Source: Rohdeia sp041398665 (GTDB taxonomy: Bacteria > Planctomycetota > UBA1135 > GCA-002686595). From it: a stretch of 64,000 nucleotides of DNA. The position numbers and the translations under genes are program-made. This document shows, piece by piece, positions 16,730 to 25,380 of this stretch. The notes under the pieces were generated by a model. That model saw only the letters and a list, made by a program, of their open reading frames with translations. It did not search any database and was not told the origin of the DNA. The number at the start of each line of letters is the position of its first letter. Position 1 is the first letter of the stretch. Where the stretch lies: NCBI GenBank assembly GCA_041398665.1, contig JAWKUH010000007.1, positions 1 to 64,000 of the forward strand, in the 5' to 3' direction.

Positions 16730-17472
16730 GGCGTCACCTCCGATGGGTCGAGCGCCGGCTTGCGGAAGACGGCGTGGTAGCTGACCGAGGTGTTGCGCGA
16801 ACGCCGCAGGTGGATCGCCCACGTGCGGATCGTTGCCCACACGCGCGGCGCCTCGCCCTCGAGACGCACGAGATCCAGACCGGCGCGGCTCGCCATCTCC
16901 ACGAGCTCGTCGGGCGACACGAACATCTCGGCGTCGTGCGTCCCGCGCGGCACGAGTCCGACGCCCTCGGCGAACGTGACGGCGAGGAACTTCGCCCGAC
17001 GCGTGCGCGCGATCGTGTTGACGAAGAGCACGCCGCCGGGTCGCAGGAGCCGCGCGGCCTCGACGAGGCACCTCGCGGGCTCCACGACGTGTTCGACGAC
17101 GTCCGAGAGGAGCACCAGGTCGGCGCAGCCGTCGGCCAGCGGCACGTCGACCGCGTCGCCGTTCATGAACGTGCAGCGCCTGCCCGTGCGGCGCGCCTCG
17201 TCGGAAGCGGCGCGCGTCGAGGCGCGACTGCGGTCGACGCCGATCACGCGCTCCGCTCGGTCGGCGAGCGGCACGGACAGCAGTCCGCCGCCGCACCCCA
17301 CGTCGACCAGCAGTCCGACGCGACCGCCGAATTCCTCGTCGACGAGTCGCTCGATCAGCTCGATGTGGAGCTTCTTCGTCGCGCGCAACGAGCGGAACGC
17401 GGGGGATCGCTCGTCCCACCACTCGTCCGCGTGCCGCTCGTACAGTTCGAGGTCGTTGGCTATCGCGATCAC
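16726..17472 (-). CDS. Class I SAM-dependent methyltransferase, UbiG-like
   Basis: 248 residues from a GTG at 17472 that overlaps the preceding stop by 4 nt. The opening ELYERHADEWWDERSPAF resembles UbiG (3-demethylubiquinone 3-O-methyltransferase). Motif I is LLVDVGCGGGLLSVPLA, with the acidic residue of motif II in IGVDRSR; LVLLSDVVEHVVEPARCL and LLRPGGVLFVNT follow. It probably methylates a phenol or quinol intermediate of the polyketide pathway; UbiG itself acts on a prenylated catechol, a comparable substrate. Soluble, without signal sequence. Confidence 0.9.
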   Translation of the reverse strand: MIAIANDLELYERHADEWWDERSPAFRSLRATKKLHIELIERLVDEEFGGRVGLLVDVGCGGGLLSVPLADRAERVIGVDRSRASTRAASDEARRTGRRCTFMNGDAVDVPLADGCADLVLLSDVVEHVVEPARCLVEAARLLRPGGVLFVNTIARTRRAKFLAVTFAEGVGLVPRGTHDAEMFVSPDELVEMASRAGLDLVRLEGEAPRVWATIRTWAIHLRRSRNTSVSYHAVFRKPALDPSEVTP

Positions 17473-17903
17473 GGTACGGAACGCCGCCGCAGGACGACGA
17501 CACCTTCGGCCCCCGACATGCGCAGGAGGTCTCCGGCGACCTCGATCCGCGCAGGCTCCCCGTCCTCGCTCAGGTAGAGCTGGTCGCCGTCGACCCGCCA
17601 CTCCCCGGTGAGGACCGTGTACTGGTGGACGGGCTGCGTGAGCAGCGCGGCTCCGGTGAAAGTCCCGTCCTCGGCGAAGCGGTAGTGCACCTCGCGCAGC
17701 ACGGCGGCCGCGGGGCCCTCGATCGACGTGGAGGTGTAGATCCCCGGTACGTCCTCCGACGCACCGGGGACCCACTCGAGCGACGCTTCGACGTCGACGA
17801 CCTCACGCGCGTCCGAGGACAGGGTTCCCGTCCCGGCGCACGAGGCCGCGATCGGCGCGATGCACAGCAGCGCGATCCCGGCGATGTGGTGTCCGTCCAG
17901 CAT
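17469..17903 (-). CDS. Small lipoprotein of the polyketide operon
   Basis: 144 residues from the ATG at 17903. The N-terminus has a hydrophobic core ending in a lipobox-like PIAASC, so the mature protein is probably lipidated at that cysteine. The remainder is a short beta-rich domain (VDVEASLEWVPG; HYRFAEDGTFTGAALL; LTGEWRVDGDQLYLSEDGE), resembling lipocalin-like META or copper-resistance NlpE-type folds, though I cannot name the family. It lies between the YceI gene (50 bp) and the methyltransferase (4-nt overlap), so a role in handling the lipid product outside the inner membrane is plausible. Confidence 0.78.
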   Translation of the reverse strand: MLDGHHIAGIALLCIAPIAASCAGTGTLSSDAREVVDVEASLEWVPGASEDVPGIYTSTSIEGPAAAVLREVHYRFAEDGTFTGAALLTQPVHQYTVLTGEWRVDGDQLYLSEDGEPARIEVAGDLLRMSGAEGVVVLRRRSVP

Positions 17904-17953
17904 GGTCGTCGTCCGTCTCGGCGTCCGCCTCGTCCTTCTCCGAAGCCCCTCGC

Positions 17954-19081
17954 TCACTGCGCGGAGTTCCCTTCGTCGCGCGGGTCGAGCTTCGCCTTCA
18001 CGGCGATCCACACCCGCACGTCCTCGTCCATCGTGATCAGCCCGAGCTTGTTCGGGACGGGCACTTTCCAGTCGGGCAGGTGCAGCACCGCTTCGCCCGT
18101 GAGCGACAGGCGCCGACTCGCGTCGACGGTCGCGGTGACCGGCATCGAGAACTCGCGGTCGACGCCGCGGATCGACATCGTCCCGCGCGCGGTGCCCGTC
18201 ACCGTCGTCGCCTTCGCGTCGACCTCGCTCGCGTCGAAGCCGCTGAGTTCGAACGCGATGTCGGGGTGGTTCGCGACGTCGAGGTTCTCGAGCATGCCCT
18301 CGTCGCGCCCTTCGCTCCCCGTGCGCAGCGTCGCGGCCTCGACGCGGATCGAGCCTGCCGGTCCGGCGTCGGGGTGGGCCAGGTCGAACTCCATCGTGCC
18401 CGTGACGGCCTGCGTCGTGCCCGTGAAGTCGTGGATCGTGCTCTTGCCGTCGAAGCCGACGCGCGAGAGCTTCGCGTCGATCGTCCAGTGCCGGCGCTCG
18501 TCGAAGCGGAAGTCGTCGGACGGCAGCGTGAACGCGAGGAAGCTCGAGCGCTTCGGCGGTGCCGCGGGCGTCGCGACCTCCTCCGTCACCTCGACGACCT
18601 CCTCGGGTGCCGTCGGCGGCGCGTCCGCCTCGGCGACCGAGGTCCCTGCGGCGGCGGTCTCGACGACGACCGGCTCGACGACGACGGTTCCTCCGTCGGT
18701 CGGGATGGCGGCGACGGCCGCGCGCAGCGCACGCACCTCGGCGAGCAGCGTCGCGCCGTCGTCGTCCGGGCGCACGCGGCGCACCTCGTCGCGCAGCGCG
18801 GCGACGGCCTGCGAGAGTTCCTGCGTCCGCTCCTCGCCGCGCTGGTCGAGCACCCCGAGGTTCGTCTCGAGCGCCGTCGCGAGCGCGGAGACGTCGGCCG
18901 CGAGACTCGCGACCTCGTCGCGGAGGAGTGCGACCGGATCGGCCTCGACCGTCCGTTCGTCGTGCTCGCCCTCCTGGACGACGAGGGTCAGACCGTCCTT
19001 CGCCATCATCCAGGCGGCGGCTCCGGCGCCGGTCCACCCGAGGAGGGCCGCGACGCCGACCCACGCGAGAAGATTCTTCAT
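17954..19081 (-). CDS. YceI-family lipid-binding protein with N-terminal membrane anchor and coiled coil
   Basis: 375 residues from the ATG at 19081. A hydrophobic N-terminal helix (LLAWVGVAALLGWTGAGAAAW) is followed by a predicted coiled coil (about 50-125, heptad-like Leu/Ala with many charged residues), an Ala/Val/Pro/Glu linker, then a YceI domain from about residue 180 (WTIDAKLSRVGFDGKSTIHD; LDVANHPDIAFELSGFDA; MSIRGVDREFSMPVTAT). YceI domains are lipocalin-like barrels that bind polyisoprenoids or fatty amides. Being first in the operon and membrane-anchored, it may carry the phenolic lipid through the periplasm. The coiled coil and anchor are additions to the simple secreted YceI. Confidence 0.9.
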   Translation of the reverse strand: MKNLLAWVGVAALLGWTGAGAAAWMMAKDGLTLVVQEGEHDERTVEADPVALLRDEVASLAADVSALATALETNLGVLDQRGEERTQELSQAVAALRDEVRRVRPDDDGATLLAEVRALRAAVAAIPTDGGTVVVEPVVVETAAAGTSVAEADAPPTAPEEVVEVTEEVATPAAPPKRSSFLAFTLPSDDFRFDERRHWTIDAKLSRVGFDGKSTIHDFTGTTQAVTGTMEFDLAHPDAGPAGSIRVEAATLRTGSEGRDEGMLENLDVANHPDIAFELSGFDASEVDAKATTVTGTARGTMSIRGVDREFSMPVTATVDASRRLSLTGEAVLHLPDWKVPVPNKLGLITMDEDVRVWIAVKAKLDPRDEGNSAQ

Positions 19082-19257
19082 CGGCGGCGACCAGGGCAAG
19101 CGGCGTGCCGCGCGCCGACTCGCCCGCGAGCGGGGCGGAGGCGGTCCTCCCCTTTCAATCGCTGCAACGTGGTTCCAACTTCTGCATCGCCGAACCCGTC
19201 GGACAGGGTCTCCTACGCGCGCGCGAGCGCGGCACGCTTCCTGCCGATGGTGAACCG
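19082..19257. promoter_or_regulatory. Divergent promoter region of the polyketide cluster
   Basis: The 176 bp between the leftward YceI gene and the rightward transporter must hold promoters for both operons. The stretch 19150-19200 is less GC-rich than its surroundings, with CCCTTTCAATCGCTGC and GTGGTTCCAAC. I can assign no -10/-35 or -24/-12 pair with confidence; a sigma-54-like match here has the wrong spacing. The NtrC-type regulator of the cluster would be expected to act here. Confidence 0.4.
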
Positions 19258-21266
19258 GTGCAGCGCCGCGAGCCCTCGACCTCGACCGACCTCCTGCGAC
19301 TCGGAGCGGCCCTCGTGCTGCTCGTCGTCGGTGCGATCGGACAGTTCTCGCTCCCCCTCGACGTCGCGAACCGCGCGATGAAGTCGACGGGGACGCCCGA
19401 CGCGGAGGTCGCGGCTCGTCGCGAGCGCGAGTTCGGTGTCGACCACGTCGTCGTCGCGTCGATCGAGCCGCGCGGCTCGTCGGTCTCCGGCGACCCGAGC
19501 GACGAGGGCGTGCAGGAGTTCCTCGAGACGACGCGCGCCCTCGACGGCGTCGAGCAGGTCCAGGTGCTGCCCGGCACCGACGCGACGGGGACGCTCGTGG
19601 CGATCACCCTCGCCGGCGACACGGCGGCGACCGAGCCCGTCGTCGAGCGGATCCGCGCCGGCGCACCGGTCACCCATCGCCTCCACGTGACGGGTCAGCC
19701 TGTGGGCGAGGTCGCGATCGCACGGGCGCTCGAGAGCGAGCAGAAGCTCGTCGTGCCCGCGATCCTCGCGATCCTGTGGCTCGCGCTCATGGTCGTGCAC
19801 CGTCGCCCGACGCTCACGCTCGCGACGCTGCTCCCCGGTCTCGGGGCGATCACCGCCGTCGGCGGCGTGCAGCACGCCCTGGGGCTCGGCATCGACCCCG
19901 TCTCGTCGCTGCTCGCCCCCGGTGCTGCTCACCGTCGGCGTCGCGGCCTCGGTGCACCTCGTCGAGCGGCACCTCGACCTGATCGGCAGCGGCACCGATC
20001 CGAAGCGCGCGCCCGGGACGGCGGCGCGCATGCTCGCGCGCCCCATGGTGCTCACCACGGCGACGACGGCGGCGGGCTTCCTCGCGCTGTCGACGAACTC
20101 GATCCCGGCCGTGCGCCGCTTCGGTTGGTTCGCCGCGTTCGGCGTCGCCGTGGCGATGGCGTGGGCGTTGCTCGTCGTGCCGAGCCTGCTGCGACTGTTC
20201 GTCCGCGTCGACCGGCACGGGCGACGCCGCGCACCCCGGCGCGTCGCCCCGGCATCATCGCCAGCTTCGCCGTTCGCCGCATGGCGCGAACCATCACGAT
20301 CGTGACCGGCCTGCTGTTCTGCTTCCTCGCGTTCGAGGGCACGACGGTCTCGATCGACACGCACCCCGAGCGCGTGCTCCGCCCGACCACCCGTTCCGCG
20401 CCGAGACGGACGCGGTCGCCCAGCGACTCGGCGGGATCGAGACGTTCGAGGTGTACGTACCGGCCGACGAGCGCCGGCCCGACACGTTGGCCGCGCTCGC
20501 ACTCGCCGGCGAGATCGCGCACGAGCCGCTGGTCCGCCCCATGCCCGGTCTCCCGCGGCGGTCGGAGTCGGGCAGCATCCTGCTCACCGCGCTGCTGCAC
20601 CCCGGCGGCACGGCGGAGCGCGAGCGACTGTTCGCACGCGTCGAAGCCGCGGCGGAGGCGCGCGGGTTGCACGGCGCCAGGGTCACGGGGGCCGCCGTGC
20701 GCGTCGCGCGCGACTCGGAGGAGCTCGTCCGCGACCAGCGCCGCAGCTTGTTCGCGATGGTGCTGTTCGTGTGGATCGCGCTCGCGATCGGGTTCCGCTC
20801 GATCAAGCTCGCGGTGATCGGCATCGTCCCCAACGTCGTGCCCATCGCCGCGTTGTACGGCGGCCTCGCACTCGCCGGCCGACCGCTGTCCGCGTCGACC
20901 GCGATGATCGGTACGGTGTTCCTCGGCCTCGTGGTCGACGACACGATCCACTTCCTCCACGGCTATCGCGCAGCGCGCGAGCGCGGACTCTCGCCGCGCA
21001 TGGCCGTCGCGAGCGCGTACTCGCGCTCGGGACGCGCCATCACGGTGACGACCGCCGTGCTGTGCCTCGGCTTCGGCGCAGCGGTGATGGGACGACTCGA
21101 GACGACGATCGAGTTCGCCGTCGTCAGCGCGCTCGTGATCCTGCTCGCGTGGATCTGCGACCTGCTCGTCCTCCCGGCGCTCCTCATGCTGGGGTCGCCG
21201 ATCCTGCGCAGCAACGCGCCGCGCACCAGACGCTTCTCGCTCCCATGGATCGAATCCACGACGTGA
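19258..21266 (+). CDS. MMPL/RND-family lipid transporter, three apparent frameshifts
   Basis: From a GTG at 19258 the frame opens with a transmembrane helix (ALVLLVVGAIGQFSLPL) and a periplasmic domain. Protein-like sequence then changes frame three times, each time at a C run: one C too many at 19916-19920, one too few at 20247-20250 and one too few at 20382-20384. Corrected, it encodes about 670 residues with two transmembrane blocks, each preceded by an extracytoplasmic domain. The second block carries the RND signature GTVFLGLVVDDTIHFLHGY. MMPL transporters export lipids and polyketides, so it is the likely exporter. The last 22 nt overlap the oxidoreductase gene. It is shorter than typical MMPL proteins (about 750-1000), so the start could be further upstream. 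Confidence 0.85.
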
Positions 21267-22501
21267 TCGTCGTCGGCGGCGGACCCGCCGGCGCCCAACT
21301 CGCGATCCGACTGGCACGCGCCGGTCGCGACGTCGTCGTGCTCGACCGCATGCGCTTCCCGCGCGCCAAGCCGTGCGGTGAGTTCCTCGGTCCGGAGTGC
21401 ATCCCGATCCTCGACGAGCTCGGCCTCGTCGAGCCGGTCCTCGCGGCCGGCGCACGCGCGATCCGCTCCATGACGCTCGTCGGACACGGCCGTCGGACGA
21501 ACGGTCGCTTCGGCACCATCGGCCGCAGCGCGGCGCAGGCGCCGGAGGGCCGCGCGCTCAGCCGCGAGGCGCTCGACGAACTCACGCTGCGGGAGGCCGA
21601 GCGATCGGGCGCCGACGTCCGCGAGGGTTGGTCGGTCGGCGGCCTGCTGCGCGACGCGTCGGGCGCGGTGACGGGCGTTCGCGCCACGGACCCCGGCGGC
21701 GAGAGCCGCGAACTCCGCGCGCGCTTCACGGTCGGTGCCGACGGCATCCGAAGCCGCGTCGCGCGCGAACTCGGCACGTTCTCGCGCGTGGACTGGCTCG
21801 ACCGCATGGCGCTCTCCGTCCGCGTCGAGGACGCGCCGGTGCACGACCGCGCCGAGGTGCACTTCGTGCCGGGCGGCTACTTCGCGATCGCACCGATCGA
21901 GGGCGGGCGCTCGACGCTGAACCTCGTGCTCGACCGCGCGGAGTTCGGGGGCGGGAGGAGCGTCCTGCGCGAACGGATCGAGGACCGGCTCGAGCACGCT
22001 CCCGAGCTGCGCGCCTGGCTCCCGCCGATCGCCGACGACGCGGAGATCCTCGCGATCGGTCCGCTCGCCTGCCGCACACGCAGCGCCAGGTCTTCGACGG
22101 CGCCGCACTCGTGGGCGACGCGTGCGGGCCAGGTCGACCCGCTGACGGGCGAGGGTCTCTACATCGCCATGCGCGGCGCGGCGCTCCTCGCGGAGAGCCT
22201 CGCGAGCGCGCTCGCCGCGGGTCGCACCGACGCAGGCGCGCTCGCGCCCTACGCCCGCGCGCGCAAGCGCGAGTTCGCGCACCGCCGCGCGCTCGCGCTG
22301 GCCCTCCAACGCGGACTCCGGCACCCCTCCGTCGTGGGCGGCGTCCTCGCCGTGCTCGCCGCGCGTCCGCGCATCACGGACCTCCTCATGGGGATGACCG
22401 GGACGTCGGTGCCGCCGCGCGAACTGCTGCGTCCCTCCGTCTGGTACGACCTCCTCCGCCGACCCTCCGCAGCGGCCTCGACGGGAGGCGCACGAGGGTA
22501 G
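21245..22501 (+). CDS. FAD-dependent oxidoreductase (geranylgeranyl-reductase / flavin monooxygenase type)
   Basis: 418 residues from the ATG at 21245. The N-terminal dinucleotide motif is DVIVVGGGPAGAQLAIRLAR with VVVLDR, followed by RAKPCGEFLGPECIPILDEL; the second FAD motif is VGADGIRSRVAREL. The third motif (GDA-x-G-x-x-D-P-x-T-G-E-G) is garbled for about 17 residues by two compensating slips, one at 22075-22085 and one at the GGG run 22126-22128. In the other frame it reads FDGAALVGDACG before VDPLTGEGLYIAM resumes. Relatives reduce isoprenoid double bonds or hydroxylate phenols. Next to a type III synthase, ring hydroxylation to a quinol or quinone fits best. A 10-bp gap to the kinase gene suggests one operon. 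Confidence 0.88.
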   Translation: MDRIHDVIVVGGGPAGAQLAIRLARAGRDVVVLDRMRFPRAKPCGEFLGPECIPILDELGLVEPVLAAGARAIRSMTLVGHGRRTNGRFGTIGRSAAQAPEGRALSREALDELTLREAERSGADVREGWSVGGLLRDASGAVTGVRATDPGGESRELRARFTVGADGIRSRVARELGTFSRVDWLDRMALSVRVEDAPVHDRAEVHFVPGGYFAIAPIEGGRSTLNLVLDRAEFGGGRSVLRERIEDRLEHAPELRAWLPPIADDAEILAIGPLACRTRSARSSTAPHSWATRAGQVDPLTGEGLYIAMRGAALLAESLASALAAGRTDAGALAPYARARKREFAHRRALALALQRGLRHPSVVGGVLAVLAARPRITDLLMGMTGTSVPPRELLRPSVWYDLLRRPSAAASTGGARG

Positions 22502-22511
22502 ACTCCGCGGC

Positions 22512-24023
22512 GTGCAGGTCCGAGACGCTTCGATCGGGCGGAGATTCGCCTGGTTGGTCGCGATCCTGGTCGCGGTCCCGGCCGCCGTCTGCGCGGGCAT
22601 CGCGTACCAGGTCTCGGCGATGGATCGCGACGCCGATCGTCTGCTCGAGGAGTCGCGCGAGGCCGCGATCGCGAGCCGACTCGTCGTGCGCATCGACACG
22701 TTGACCGCTCTCGTCGAGCCGGACGGCGACGCCCCGCTCCACCCGCGCGTCCGCGCGATCGCGGAGCAACACGTCGCCGCCGCGAAGGAGCTCGTGGCGC
22801 AGCTCCAGTCCCCTTCCGAGGACGAGGATCCTTCGCGCGAGGAACACCAGTCCGCCGAGGACGACCTGACGACGGCGATCGACCTCGGACTCGAGCGCAC
22901 GGAACGGTGGATCGCGCAGGAGCGCGGCATCACCTTCGCGGACGTCCGCGAACAGCTCGAGGACGCGCGGACCCACGCGGTGATCCTGTCCGAGGAGACG
23001 CTGCGCGAGTCGGTGCGCGCGGACGCGGACGTCGGGCGCAGGTCGCACGCGGCGCTGGCCTACGCGGTCGGGGCGCTGGTGATCGTGTTGCTCGTCGCGT
23101 CGACGGTCTCGGTGCTCGTGTCGCGCACCGTGCTCGGGCCGATCCGCGAGCTTCGTGCCGGCGCCGACACGCTGCGGCGCGGCGAGCTCGGGCACCGGCT
23201 GCGCGTGCGCAGTCGCGACGAGATCGGGGAGCTCGGACGCACGCTCTACGCGATGGCGGACGAACTCTCGCAGTCACACGCGGCGCTCGAGCGCAAGATC
23301 GAGCAGCGCACGCTCGAACTGATCCGAGCGGCCCGACTCGCCGACATCGGCGTGCTCGCCGCCGGCGTCGCGCACGAGATCAACAACCCGCTGGGTTCGA
23401 TCGCGTCGTGCGGCGAGGGTCTGTTGCGCCGGGTCGAGGCCGGCGGTGCGACTCCGGACGAGCAGCGCGACTACCTCCGCACGATCGTCTCGGAGGCGTA
23501 CCGGACGCGCGAGATCACGACGCGACTCCTGAACCTCGCGCGCCCCGCGCCGAGCGCGCACGGGCGCGTCGACGTGCGCGAGCTCTTCGCCCAGGTCGAG
23601 GGCCTCGTGCGCCACCTGCTCGAGGAGCGCTCGATGAACCTCTCGATCGAGCTCGCCGATGGCATCGGTCAGGTGGAGGGCGATCCCGGCGAGCTGCTGC
23701 AGGTCCTGCTCAACCTCGTCCTCAACGCGCGCGACGCGGGGCGGACCGGAGGCACGGTGCGACTCTCCGCGAGGGACGACGGGAAGGAGCAGGTCTGGGA
23801 GGTCCGCGACGACGGCGCCGGGATCGCCGAAGCGGACCTCGAGCGCGTCTTCGACCCGTTCTTCACGACGAAGGCGCAGGGGCTCGGCACCGGGCTCGGG
23901 CTCTCGCTCGTGGCGGCGATCGTCGACCGGCACGGGGGCAGCATCGAAGCCTCGAACGCGCCGGAGGGCGGCGCGGTCTTCACGCTGCGCTTCCCGCGTT
24001 CGACCGAGGAGACGCTGCGTTGA
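22512..24023 (+). CDS. Sensor histidine kinase with HAMP domain
   Basis: 503 residues from a GTG at 22512. The order is transmembrane helix 1 (about 12-33), a periplasmic sensor rich in acidic helices (about 34-178), helix 2 (about 180-203), HAMP (about 205-255), and the dimerisation domain with H-box AGVAHEINNPLGSIA (H288). The ATPase domain has N-box LLQVLLNLVLNARDA, DDGAGI, VFDPFFTTK and GTGLGLSL. The H-box is of the NtrB type, which pairs with sigma-54-activating regulators; the next gene is exactly that and overlaps it by 4 nt (TTGA). The ligand is unknown; being in the polyketide operon it may sense envelope state or the lipid product. Confidence 0.93.
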   Translation: MQVRDASIGRRFAWLVAILVAVPAAVCAGIAYQVSAMDRDADRLLEESREAAIASRLVVRIDTLTALVEPDGDAPLHPRVRAIAEQHVAAAKELVAQLQSPSEDEDPSREEHQSAEDDLTTAIDLGLERTERWIAQERGITFADVREQLEDARTHAVILSEETLRESVRADADVGRRSHAALAYAVGALVIVLLVASTVSVLVSRTVLGPIRELRAGADTLRRGELGHRLRVRSRDEIGELGRTLYAMADELSQSHAALERKIEQRTLELIRAARLADIGVLAAGVAHEINNPLGSIASCGEGLLRRVEAGGATPDEQRDYLRTIVSEAYRTREITTRLLNLARPAPSAHGRVDVRELFAQVEGLVRHLLEERSMNLSIELADGIGQVEGDPGELLQVLLNLVLNARDAGRTGGTVRLSARDDGKEQVWEVRDDGAGIAEADLERVFDPFFTTKAQGLGTGLGLSLVAAIVDRHGGSIEASNAPEGGAVFTLRFPRSTEETLR

Positions 24024-25375
24024 AGAGTCGCCTGCTGTTCGTCGACGACGACGAGACCTTCCGTCGCACCCTCGCGCGCGAGCTCGAAGGGATGGGCTTC
24101 GAGGTGACGTCGTTCGCCACCGGCTCCGGTGTCGTCGAAGCGGTGACGGAGATCGAGCCGGGCGTCGCCCTGTTCGACCTGCGCCTCCCCGACACGACCG
24201 GCGTGGAGTTGATGCGTCGTGTCCACGCGGTCGCGCCGGATCTCCCGGTCGTCGTCCTCACGGGTCACGGCGCGGTGCCGGACGCGGTCGCGGCCATGCG
24301 CGCCGGCGCGTTCGACTTCCTCACGAAGCCGGCGCCGCTCGACGTCGTCGAGAGCACGCTCAGGCGCGCGTGGACGTTCCGCGAGACGGTGCGCGAGAAC
24401 CGCTTCCTCAAGCGACTCGTCGACCGCGGCGACGGCGCGAGCGCGATCCTCGGGCAGAGCCCCGCGATCGAGGAGCTCCGCGCGCTGACGGCGAGGATCG
24501 CGGCGGGCGACGGCAACGTCCTCGTCCTCGGCGAGAGCGGCACCGGCAAGGAACTCGTCGCTCGTTCCATCCACGCGCAGAGCGTGCGGTCGGAGCGCCC
24601 CTTCGTCGTCGTGAACTGCGGCGCGCTCCCCGAGACGTTGATCGCGAGCGAACTGTTCGGACACGAGAGGGGCTCGTTCACGGGCGCGACGCAGCGCAAG
24701 ACCGGACTGATCGAGGCGGCGAGCGGCGGCACCGTGTTCCTCGACGAGATCGGCGAGCTGCCGATCTCCGTACCGCCCGCGCTCCTCCGCGCCCTCCAGT
24801 TCGGCGAGGTCCAACCGGTCGGCGCGAGTTCGGTCCGCCGCGTCGACGTCCGCGTCGTCGCGGCGACGCACCGCGATCCGATGGTCGGCATCCGCGAGGG
24901 CTGGTTCCGCGAGGACCTCTACTACCGCTTGTCCGCACTCGTGGTCGAGGTCCCGCCGCTGCGCGAGCGACGCGAGGACGTCGGACTGCTCGCCGCGGCC
25001 TTCCTCGAGGCGCGCGCCGTCGGCCGGACGCCGGCCTGGAGCTTCGACGCCGAGGCGGTGGAACTCCTGGCGCGGAACGACTGGCCCGGGAACGTGCGCG
25101 AGCTCGAGAACGCGATCACGCGCCTGACCACGCTCGCGGCGGGACCCGTCGTGACGCGCGCGGACGTCGACCGATTCGTGCTCTCGCGCCGCAGGGCGTC
25201 GACGGGGGAACTCCCCACGCTCGACCTGGCCGAACTCGAGAGATTGGCTCTGGTCGAGGCGCTGCGGCGCCACGGCGGCGACAAGCGGTCGGCGGCGGCC
25301 GAACTCGGTGTGGCGCTGACGACGGTCTACAACAAGCTCTCGCGCTACGGTATCGACGCGAACGACCCGCGCTGA
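24020..25375 (+). CDS. NtrC-family sigma-54-dependent response regulator
   Basis: 451 residues from a TTG at 24020, overlapping the kinase stop. The receiver domain (about 1-120) has the acidic pocket VDDDE, phospho-acceptor D53 in LFDLRLPDTTGVE and K103. The AAA+ domain (about 138-375) has Walker A GESGTGKE, the loop HERGSFTGATQ and Walker B GGTVFLDEIGEL. The loop is GSFTGA, a tolerated variant of GAFTGA that contacts sigma-54. A Fis-type helix-turn-helix ends the protein (LVEALRRHGGDKRSAAAELG; TTVYNKLSRYGI). It should bind upstream of a sigma-54 promoter, plausibly that of this cluster. Confidence 0.94.
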   Translation: MKSRLLFVDDDETFRRTLARELEGMGFEVTSFATGSGVVEAVTEIEPGVALFDLRLPDTTGVELMRRVHAVAPDLPVVVLTGHGAVPDAVAAMRAGAFDFLTKPAPLDVVESTLRRAWTFRETVRENRFLKRLVDRGDGASAILGQSPAIEELRALTARIAAGDGNVLVLGESGTGKELVARSIHAQSVRSERPFVVVNCGALPETLIASELFGHERGSFTGATQRKTGLIEAASGGTVFLDEIGELPISVPPALLRALQFGEVQPVGASSVRRVDVRVVAATHRDPMVGIREGWFREDLYYRLSALVVEVPPLRERREDVGLLAAAFLEARAVGRTPAWSFDAEAVELLARNDWPGNVRELENAITRLTTLAAGPVVTRADVDRFVLSRRRASTGELPTLDLAELERLALVEALRRHGGDKRSAAAELGVALTTVYNKLSRYGIDANDPR

Positions 25376-25380
25376 GACCG

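Noticed and set aside
19163..19176. Sigma-54-like promoter TGGAACCACGTTGC
   Set aside because: Spacing between GG and GC is 9, while sigma-54 promoters need 10; kept only as a remark in the findings.
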